Source of the DNA: Chryseobacterium sp. UBA6632
GTDB lineage: Bacteria > Bacteroidota > Bacteroidia > Flavobacteriales > Weeksellaceae
Length of the DNA: 5,094 nt
Assembly: GCA_002455915.1 (NCBI GenBank)
Contig: DKLU01000229.1
Location: forward strand, 1 to 5,094
Reading direction: 5' to 3'
The first letter of the stretch is position 1; the number at the start of each line of letters is the position of its first letter. Positions 1-4,906 of this stretch are shown here, piece after piece. Made by a program: the position numbers and the translations under genes. The notes beneath the pieces are model-generated. The model searched no databases. It worked only from the letters and a program-made list of their open reading frames with translations, and was not told where the DNA came from.

Positions 1-3
1 TAC

Positions 4-37
4 AAGAAAAAACGCTCCTCAAAAAGAGAAGCGTTTT
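4..37 (-). terminator. Intrinsic terminator of the pdhA-E2 operon
   Basis: An inverted repeat pairs AAAACGCT (9-16) with AGCGTTTT (30-37). After one C/A mismatch, CTC (18-20) pairs with GAG (26-28), leaving a five-base loop. Read on the minus strand, the stem is followed at once by a T-rich run (12 down to 4, TTTTTTCTT), the classic rho-independent layout. It lies 23 bp beyond the E2 stop codon. On the plus strand the hairpin is followed by only a short T run, so it may also stop traffic from the left, but less well. Confidence 0.88.
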
Positions 38-60
38 ACTATTATTTAAAACTTTAGAAA

Positions 61-1659
61 TTACAGTAACAAAGTTAAAGGGCTTTCTAAATATGTTTTT
101 AAAGTTTGTAAGAACTGAGCACCAGTAGCACCGTCTACTACTCTGTGGTCACAAGCTAATGAAAGCTTCATGATGTTTCCAACTACGATTTGTCCGTTTT
201 TCACAACAGGCTTCTCGATAATTGCTCCTACTGAAAGGATGGCAGCATTCGGTTGGTTGATGATACTTGTGAAAGTTTCAATTCCGAACATCCCAAGGTT
301 TGAGATTGAGAATGTAGAACCTTCCATTTCGTTAGCTTTAAGACCTTTGTTCTTCGCTCTTCCAGCCATATCTTTTACAGCAGCTGAAATCTGAGTATAA
401 GTCATCTGGTCTGTATTCTTAAGAACCGGAACTACCAATCCATCAGGAATTGCAACTGCTACACCGATGTTGATATTTCCTCTGTGAATGATCTTATCAC
501 CTGCCCAGCTTGAATTTACCTGCGGGTGTTTTCTTAAAGCAACAGCAGTCGCTTTAATAATCATATCGTTGAAAGAAATTTTAGTATCCGGTAAAGAGTT
601 GATCTCTTTTCTAGCCTCAATCGCTTTATCCATGTTGATTTCAACCATCAGATAATAGTGAGGTGCAGAGAATTTACTTTCAGAAAGACGCTTAGCGATA
701 ATATTTCTTACTTGTGAATTTTGAGATTCTGTATCTTCACCCTGAACGAAGCTTACCGCAACCTGAGCAGCAGCACTTGCAGCCGGAGCTGAAGCCGCTG
801 TTTTCGCAGATGGCTGATAATTTTCAATATCTTTTTTAACGATTCTTCCGTTTTCACCAGAACCTTGTACAGCATTGATATCAACACCTTTATCCTGAGC
901 CATTTTCTTCGCTAATGGAGAAATTGCAACTCTGTCTGAAGATGACGCACTTGCAGCCGGAGCAGCTTTTTCTTCTGCTTTAGCTTCCGTTTTTTGTTCA
1001 GCTGGTTTTTCTGATGAAGCAGCAGCCGGTTTTGCAGCCCCTACACCAGAAACATCTGTTCCTGCAGGGCCGATAATTGCCAATACTGAATCTACAGGAG
1101 CAGCTCCTCCTTCTTCAACACCTTGCTTTAATAATACTCCATTGAATTCAGATTCAAAATCCTGAACTGCTTTATCTGTTTCGATCTCAGCAAGAAGATC
1201 TCCTTCTTTTACTGTATCGCCAACGTTTTTGTGCCATTTAGCCACTTTACCTTCTGTCATAGTATCAGAAAGTCTTGGCATTGTAATAACTTCTACTCCT
1301 GCAGGAACTTCAGCCGAAGCTTCCAGAGCAGCTGCAGCAGTTTCTGCTTTAGGCTCTTCTTTTTTATCTTCAGAAGCAGTGGGAGCCGCAGCCCCACCTG
1401 TTAATCCTGAAATATCTTCTCCTTCTTTACCGATAATCGCTAAAACTGAATCTACAACAGCTGCGTTACCTTCTTCAACACCAACGTATAAAAGAGTTCC
1501 CTCAACTTCAGATTCGAAATCCTGAACCGCTTTATCCGTTTCAATTTCAGCTAAAATATCTCCTTCCTTTACCTTGTCTCCTACTTTTTTATGCCATTTA
1601 GCCACTTTTCCTTCCGTCATTGTATCGGAAAGACGTGGCATTGTAATTACTTCTGCCAT
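61..1659 (-). CDS. pdhC: Pyruvate dehydrogenase E2, dihydrolipoamide acetyltransferase with two lipoyl domains
   Basis: This is the cytoplasmic core subunit of the pyruvate dehydrogenase complex; it moves the acetyl group from lipoyl-lysine to CoA. The 532-residue protein has the full E2 layout. Lipoyl domain 1 covers about residues 1-82 with ETDKAV (lipoylated Lys43), and lipoyl domain 2 about 121-202 with ETDKAV (Lys163). A peripheral-subunit-binding domain lies at about 243-281 (ISPLAKKMA ... GSGENGRIVKKDI). The catalytic domain at about 305-532 carries the active-site motif DHRVVDG (His505, Asp509). The domains are joined by Ala/Pro/Glu/Lys-rich linkers (83-120, 203-242, 282-304), as expected for swinging arms. 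The ATG at 1659 is supported because the first lipoyl domain starts directly at MAEVITMP; no Shine-Dalgarno is visible, as is normal for Bacteroidota. It is the second gene of the operon behind pdhA, with a terminator just downstream. A 2-oxoglutarate or branched-chain E2 is less likely given the adjacent pdhA-type E1 alpha. Confidence 0.96.
   Translation of the reverse strand: MAEVITMPRLSDTMTEGKVAKWHKKVGDKVKEGDILAEIETDKAVQDFESEVEGTLLYVGVEEGNAAVVDSVLAIIGKEGEDISGLTGGAAAPTASEDKKEEPKAETAAAALEASAEVPAGVEVITMPRLSDTMTEGKVAKWHKNVGDTVKEGDLLAEIETDKAVQDFESEFNGVLLKQGVEEGGAAPVDSVLAIIGPAGTDVSGVGAAKPAAASSEKPAEQKTEAKAEEKAAPAASASSSDRVAISPLAKKMAQDKGVDINAVQGSGENGRIVKKDIENYQPSAKTAASAPAASAAAQVAVSFVQGEDTESQNSQVRNIIAKRLSESKFSAPHYYLMVEINMDKAIEARKEINSLPDTKISFNDMIIKATAVALRKHPQVNSSWAGDKIIHRGNINIGVAVAIPDGLVVPVLKNTDQMTYTQISAAVKDMAGRAKNKGLKANEMEGSTFSISNLGMFGIETFTSIINQPNAAILSVGAIIEKPVVKNGQIVVGNIMKLSLACDHRVVDGATGAQFLQTLKTYLESPLTLLL
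1054..1659 (-). repeat. Tandem duplicated lipoyl-domain coding units, 360-bp period
   Basis: Two in-frame units encode the lipoyl domains: unit 1 at 1659-1414 and unit 2 at 1299-1054. Equivalent residues are exactly 120 codons apart. Over residues 3-80 against 123-200 I count 12 amino-acid differences in 78, about 85% identity; only three of these fall in the first 49 residues. The same stretch differs at many synonymous codons (16 counted over residues 3-51), so the copies are similar in protein but clearly diverged in DNA. The intervening 38-residue linker is not repeated. Confidence 0.9.
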
Positions 1660-1688
1660 AATTTAATATGTATTAATTTGTTAATGTG

Positions 1689-1740
1689 GATGATGTGATG
1701 ATAAGAAAAGTGAAAGATTGTTGTAACCTATCATATCATC
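1689..1740. repeat. Imperfect inverted repeat in the pdhA-E2 gap
   Basis: In the 95-bp gap between the two pdh genes, GATGATGTGAT (1689-1699) faces ATCATATCATC (1730-1740) across a 30-base spacer. Ten of 11 positions pair; the odd position is a G-U wobble in a plus-strand RNA but an A/C mismatch in the minus-strand operon mRNA. No T run follows, so this is not a standard terminator. It could be an mRNA stability or processing hairpin, or simply the result of local GAT/ATC-rich sequence. The rest of the gap shows no gene and no recognisable promoter. Confidence 0.35.
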
Positions 1741-1754
1741 GTATCAGCAAATTA

Positions 1755-2759
1755 TTATTGATTTTCAAATTTATCTAAGAATGGATAATCTTCCTGAGCG
1801 TATACATATTCATATACTTTCTCTGCATCCGGGTAAGGAGAATTTTCCATAAATTCTACACACTCTTCAACAAAATCTCTGGATTTATTTTCTGTAGCAT
1901 CCAATTCTTCTTCAGTAGCCCATCCGTTTGATAAAATTCTTTGTTTAATCAATTCGATTGGGTCATCATTTTTATGAACAGCTACTTCTTCTTTAGATCT
2001 GTAAGGTTCAGCATCAGACATTGAGTGACCTCTGTAACGGTAAGTTCTCGCTTCGATGAAAGTTGGTCCGTCTCCTCTTCTCGCTCTTTCGATAGCTTCG
2101 TAAGCAGCTTCAGCTACTTTTTCAGGATCCATAGCATCTACAGCAAGACAAGGCATTTCGTATCCTAATCCTAATTTGTAGATATCTTCGTGGTTAGCTG
2201 TTCTTTTTACAGAAGTTCCCATTGCATATTGGTTGTTTTCTACAACGAAGATTACAGGAAGTTTCCAGTTCATCGCCATGTTAAACGTTTCATGTAATGA
2301 TCCCTGTCTAGCAGCTCCGTCTCCGAAGAAACAGATGTTTACTGCTTTTCTGTCATAATATTTATCTGCGAAAGCAATCCCTGCTCCCAAAGGAATCTGA
2401 CCTCCTACAATACCATGACCTCCGTAAAAACGGTGCTCCTTGCTGAAAATGTGCATAGATCCCCCCATACCTCCTGACGTACCTGTAGCCTTGCCACAAA
2501 GTTCTGCCATGATTCTTTTAGGATCTACTCCCATTGCCATCGGGTGAATGTGGCATCTGTAAGCAGTGATCATACTGTCTTTAGTTAAATCCATTGCATG
2601 CGCGAAACCAGCAGGGATAGCCTCCTGACCGTTATACAAATGTAAAAAACCTCTGATTTTTTGCTTTAGATAAAGAGAACGGCATTTGTCTTCAAACCTT
2701 CTCCACATTGTCATATCTTCATACCACTTCAGGTATACCTCTTTAGAAAATTCTTTCAT
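1755..2759 (-). CDS. pdhA: Pyruvate dehydrogenase E1 component, alpha subunit
   Basis: This is the alpha chain of the heterotetrameric (alpha2 beta2) E1. Using thiamine diphosphate it decarboxylates pyruvate and reductively acetylates the lipoyl arms of E2. At 334 residues it has normal length for this family. The ThDP/Mg-binding motif runs from GDG at 146-148 to ENN at 174-176, with the usual hydrophobic strand IFVV between. Other family landmarks are YRCHIHPMAMG (67-77), the Gly-rich GGMGGSMH (96-103), and the active-site loop RYRGHSMSDAEPYR (241-254), which corresponds to the loop phosphorylated in mitochondrial E1 alpha. The ATG at 2759 gives the usual short N-terminal helix before the conserved MWRRFEDKC region; no Shine-Dalgarno is seen. 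E2 follows 95 bp downstream on the same strand, which favours pyruvate over branched-chain substrate. No E1 beta gene lies between or beside them, so the beta chain must be encoded elsewhere. Confidence 0.96.
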   Translation of the reverse strand: MKEFSKEVYLKWYEDMTMWRRFEDKCRSLYLKQKIRGFLHLYNGQEAIPAGFAHAMDLTKDSMITAYRCHIHPMAMGVDPKRIMAELCGKATGTSGGMGGSMHIFSKEHRFYGGHGIVGGQIPLGAGIAFADKYYDRKAVNICFFGDGAARQGSLHETFNMAMNWKLPVIFVVENNQYAMGTSVKRTANHEDIYKLGLGYEMPCLAVDAMDPEKVAEAAYEAIERARRGDGPTFIEARTYRYRGHSMSDAEPYRSKEEVAVHKNDDPIELIKQRILSNGWATEEELDATENKSRDFVEECVEFMENSPYPDAEKVYEYVYAQEDYPFLDKFENQ

Positions 2760-2797
2760 GTGTTGAGCTCTTGCTTATTTATTATGAAATAGTAGAG

Positions 2798-2805
2798 CAA
2801 AATTA
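2798..2805 (-). promoter_or_regulatory. Candidate -7 box of the pdhA promoter
   Basis: On the minus strand TAATTTTG matches the Bacteroidota primary sigma -7 consensus TAnnTTTG at every fixed position. It lies 38 bp upstream of the pdhA ATG, which would give a leader of roughly 30 nt. No TTG or TTTG element is found at the normal 17-23 bp spacing upstream; the nearest TTG is 32 bp away. The assignment therefore rests on one box in AT-rich DNA. Confidence 0.45.
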
Positions 2806-2826
2806 TAAAAAAAACTTTGTTTTTAT

Positions 2827-2834
2827 TGTATACA
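2827..2834. promoter_or_regulatory. Palindrome TGTATACA, possible operator
   Basis: A perfect 8-bp palindrome sits in the divergent region just upstream of the -33-like TTG of the plus-strand operon. It lies within a looser ATTG...CAAT repeat (2825-2841). BlaI/MecI repressors are known to bind sites built from TACA/TGTA half-sites, and this operon encodes such a repressor, so autoregulation is conceivable. The half-sites are in the opposite order to the usual TACA...TGTA, and an 8-bp palindrome in AT-rich DNA is weak evidence. Confidence 0.22.
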
Positions 2835-2840
2835 TACCAA

Positions 2841-2869
2841 TTGTTTTTTTGCTTATAGTGTTATATTTA
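2841..2869 (+). promoter_or_regulatory. Candidate promoter of the PAP2-like/BlaI-like operon
   Basis: TTG (2841-2843) and TATATTTA (2862-2869) are separated by 18 bp. This fits the Bacteroidota pattern of a -33 TTG-type box and a -7 TAnnTTTG box, with a single deviation (final A for G). Transcription would start near 2873-2876, leaving a short leader of about 10-14 nt before the ATG at 2887. It is back to back with the pdhA promoter, the two -7 boxes being under 70 bp apart. Confidence 0.5.
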
Positions 2870-2886
2870 CATCATCAAACTTAAAT

Positions 2887-3489
2887 ATGGAAGAAAAACA
2901 GCCTTCAGCAGTACATAAAATTTCAAAAATTATTTCAGATTTTTTCAATCCTTTGGTTTCATTGTTTATATTTTTCTTGTATTCGAGCCTTAGAAATTCA
3001 TCATTTCACAATTCTTTCACCTATTTTCTTCCAATTTTACTGATGATTATTATCCCAGTAATTATCTGGTTAGTGTGGAATGTAAAAACAGGAAGATACA
3101 CAAACATGGATGTTTCTAATAGAGTTCAGAGAAAGACTCTGTATATTTTTATAGGAATTTGTGTAATCGCTTACATTGGCTTTAATTATTTTAAAAACGG
3201 GCTCATTGATCTAGTAATGTTATTTATTTTAATACTTCTTTTAGCATTACAGATCAGTAATTATTTCATCAAAAGCTCTATGCATACAGCTTTTAATATA
3301 TTTGTTGCGGCTTTGTTTTTTTCATTAAATACAATATTTGGAATTGCCTGGTTGGGAATTGCTGCTTTGGTTGGCATTACACGAATTATTTTAAAAAGAC
3401 ACACCCCGAAAGAAGTATTTATGGGCGCTGCAATTGCTTTTATGGTATCTTTTCTTTACCTTTATTGCAATATACAGTTTCAACATTAA
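2887..3489 (+). CDS. PAP2-like (phosphatidic acid phosphatase-related) integral membrane protein
   Basis: A 200-residue, strongly hydrophobic protein with about six or seven predicted membrane segments (near 20-36, 46-65, 84-101, 106-127, 134-150, 151-167 and 177-195). PAP2 enzymes are membrane phosphatases acting on lipid phosphates such as phosphatidic acid or undecaprenyl pyrophosphate. Traces of their signature are visible. KSSMHTAF (129-136) stands where PSGH is usual, keeping the catalytic-type His133. TRIILKRHTPKEVFMG (165-180) resembles SRxxxxxHxxxDxxxG, with Arg166 and His172 kept and Glu176 in place of Asp. The first motif (KxxxxxxRP) is not convincing; KTGRYTNMDVSNRVQR (67-82) is the polar loop where it might lie. 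The protein may thus be a divergent enzyme or a non-catalytic relative. The ATG at 2887 is the first in the frame after the promoter. The BlaI-like gene follows 9 bp later, suggesting shared expression. The substrate cannot be told from the sequence. Confidence 0.7.
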   Translation: MEEKQPSAVHKISKIISDFFNPLVSLFIFFLYSSLRNSSFHNSFTYFLPILLMIIIPVIIWLVWNVKTGRYTNMDVSNRVQRKTLYIFIGICVIAYIGFNYFKNGLIDLVMLFILILLLALQISNYFIKSSMHTAFNIFVAALFFSLNTIFGIAWLGIAALVGITRIILKRHTPKEVFMGAAIAFMVSFLYLYCNIQFQH

Positions 3490-3498
3490 GAATTTAAC

Positions 3499-3987
3499 AT
3501 GAAAATAAATCATCTAACAGCGGCGGAAGAAAACTTAATGAAATTGCTTTGGAAGCTGGATTCCTTTTATTTAAAGGACGTTATGGAACAACATCCGGAG
3601 CCGAAACCGCATCAAAATACCGTTTCTACTTATGTGAAAATATTGGTTGAAAAGGGATATCTATCGACTGAAAAACAAGGAAGAATCTTCAAATATTCTG
3701 TAGTTGTGCCTTTCGAAGAGTATAAAAAATTCTTAATTAAAGAACTTTCCCTAAATTTCTTTAATGATTCAGGAAAAGAGATTTTGGAATTTTTATTTAA
3801 TGAAAAAATGATTTCTCAGGAAGATCTTAAAGGGTATTTTGATCTTAAAATAGAGATAAAACCTGTAAAAGTTAAAGCAAAAGAACCTGAATTTGAATTC
3901 GCCAACGAAATCTTAAACTCTAAAAAAGATAAAAAGAAGGAAAAAGATAAAGACAAGAAGAAAAAGAAGAAAAAAGATTTAAAATAA
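3499..3987 (+). CDS. BlaI/MecI/CopY-family winged-helix repressor with lysine-rich tail
   Basis: A 162-residue cytoplasmic DNA-binding protein. Residues about 5-70 form the winged helix typical of BlaI/MecI: LTAAEENLMKLLWKL (6-20), the recognition-helix region HQNTVSTYVKILVEKGYL (38-55) and the wing STEKQGRIFKYSVVV (56-70). Residues about 73-116 form the helical dimerisation part. Family members repress genes, often beta-lactamase or other envelope-stress genes, and are released when a BlaR1/MecR1 sensor peptidase leads to their cleavage. The staphylococcal cleavage bond lies at Asn-Phe; the matching region here (EILEFLFNEKMIS) has no obvious Asn-Phe. The C-terminal 40 residues are unusual: the last 21 (142-162) are almost all Lys, Asp and Glu, including a run of seven lysines, from an adenine-rich tract (about 3919-3984). 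The gene directly follows the PAP2-like gene and ends against an insertion sequence. No sensor gene is seen. The family call is firm; the target genes are unknown. Confidence 0.88.
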   Translation: MKINHLTAAEENLMKLLWKLDSFYLKDVMEQHPEPKPHQNTVSTYVKILVEKGYLSTEKQGRIFKYSVVVPFEEYKKFLIKELSLNFFNDSGKEILEFLFNEKMISQEDLKGYFDLKIEIKPVKVKAKEPEFEFANEILNSKKDKKKEKDKDKKKKKKKDLK

Positions 3988-4014
3988 TGACTAGTCCTAA
4001 AATAGGTTTACAAG
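3988..4014 (-). repeat. Presumed 3' terminal end (inverted repeat) of the IS3-family element
   Basis: Between the repressor stop (3985-3987) and the orfB stop (4022) lies a short non-coding stretch beginning TGACTAGTCC. It contains the small hairpin CCTA-AAA-TAGG (3996-4006) followed by TTTACAAG. Position, length and the initial TGA agree with a terminal repeat of an IS3-family element. The matching left end is outside the window, so the repeat cannot be paired and its limits may be off by several bases. Confidence 0.5.
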
Positions 4015-4021
4015 TTTTTAA

Positions 4022-4906
4022 TTAAAATATTAATCCGGAAGATATTGATTTTTCGGATTTTTTGTGGATTGTTTCCGGGGTTTTCATCTTCAGACTAAGA
4101 TGTGGTCTTTTGTTGTTGTAAATATAAATACTTTCTTTAACCATTTGTTTTAAATCCTGAATGTTTTTGCATTTATAAATTAAAAACTCCTGCTTCAATA
4201 TTCCATTTATTCTTTCTGCCAAAGCATTTTGATAACAATCATAGCCATCTGTCATTGAGGGTGTTATTTTGTTTTCAACAAGTACTTTCTGATACACTTG
4301 GGAACAATATTGCAATCCTCTGTCGGAGTGATGAATAAGCGGAAGGTGAGTTGTTCTGTTTCTGACGGCCATTTTCAGAGCTTTTCCTACATTTTCAGCA
4401 TTCATATTTTCACTCAGCTCGTAACCCATTATTTTTCTGCTGTAAGCATCCGTTACCAAAGATAAATAACAGACATTCGACTTGGTTTTTACATAAGTGA
4501 TATCACTTACCAATACCTGTTCTTTTCTTTTGAAACAAGTCGTTTTCAAAAGGTTAGGATATTTTCTGAGCCAGTGTTTGGAGAAAGTAGTTCTTGTATA
4601 TCTTTTCTTAGGATAAATAAGCAGGTTTTCTCTTCGTAAATAATTGAACAGCGCATCTCTGCCTATTTTTATCTTTTCCAGCCTGAATTTATTTTTAAGC
4701 AAATAATAAAGTTTTCTTGTTCCTATTCTGGGCTGTTCAAAACGAATTTCCTCAACGAATTGTTTTACTTTATCCAATTCTTTTTCCCGAGCACATAGTC
4801 TTTGGCGCTGCTTGTAAATGGCTTGTCTGCTTATCCCAAACAATCTGCAGATTTTGGATAAGCTTAATCCTTTTTCCTGGAGTTCTCTGACTGTTTGGGC
4901 GTAAAC
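4022..4906 (-). CDS. IS3-family transposase OrfB (DDE catalytic part), made by -1 frameshift from orfA
   Basis: This is the catalytic half of the transposase, which cuts and joins the element ends. Read from the frameshift site it adds 294 residues, starting VYAQTVRELQEK. A helix-turn-helix follows (LSLSKICRLFGISRQAIY), then the HTH_21-like region (EEIRFEQPRIGTRKLYYLL) and the RNase H-like rve core. Counting from the TTG at 4843, the catalytic acids are Asp114 (SDITY), Asp174 (HHSDRG) and Glu210 (NALAERINGILKQEF). The last two are 35 residues apart, the IS3-family D35E hallmark, and the C-terminal YNNKRPHLSL motif is present. No ATG opens this frame near its 5' end. A TTG at 4843 would cut into the helix-turn-helix, while the frame continues upstream with family-like sequence to the slippery site. 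A frameshift fusion with OrfA is therefore the likely active product. No internal stop or missing catalytic residue is seen. Confidence 0.92.
   Translation of the reverse strand, partial: VYAQTVRELQEKGLSLSKICRLFGISRQAIYKQRQRLCAREKELDKVKQFVEEIRFEQPRIGTRKLYYLLKNKFRLEKIKIGRDALFNYLRRENLLIYPKKRYTRTTFSKHWLRKYPNLLKTTCFKRKEQVLVSDITYVKTKSNVCYLSLVTDAYSRKIMGYELSENMNAENVGKALKMAVRNRTTHLPLIHHSDRGLQYCSQVYQKVLVENKITPSMTDGYDCYQNALAERINGILKQEFLIYKCKNIQDLKQMVKESIYIYNNKRPHLSLKMKTPETIHKKSEKSISSGLIF
4829..4863 (-). repeat. Hairpin inside the orfB helix-turn-helix coding region
   Basis: In the transposase mRNA GCTTATCCAAA (4863-4853) can pair with TTTGGGATAAGC (4840-4829) apart from one bulged G. The loop contains the self-complementary ATCTGCAGAT. 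It begins about 42 nt past the slippery heptamer, further than the usual 5-10 nt for a frameshift-stimulating structure, and overlaps the end of the orfA frame. It may modulate frameshifting or be a chance result of coding sequence. Confidence 0.4.

Noticed and set aside
170..394. Open plus-strand frame of 74 codons inside the E2 catalytic domain
   Set aside because: It lies fully antisense to well-conserved E2 sequence, has no promoter, and its residues resemble no family I know; it is a by-product of the coding strand's composition.
1229..1525. Open plus-strand frame of 98 codons opposite the lipoyl and linker region
   Set aside because: It is antisense to clear lipoyl domains, and its Ala/Ser-rich make-up mirrors the linker codons of E2.
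3919..3984. Lysine-rich repressor tail as a frameshift artefact or as part of the insertion sequence
   Set aside because: The frame runs unbroken from the winged-helix domain and ends in TAA just before the presumed IS end. The Lys/Asp/Glu pattern is coherent in frame, so it was kept as a real tail.
3996..4020. CCTA-AAA-TAGG hairpin followed by T-rich DNA as a terminator of the plus-strand operon
   Set aside because: The stem is only four A/T-containing pairs and the T run is eight bases away; it is better explained as part of the element's terminal sequence.
4841..4843. TTG as the true start of orfB
   Set aside because: It would remove the first half of the helix-turn-helix. The frame continues upstream with family-like sequence to a correctly phased slippery site.
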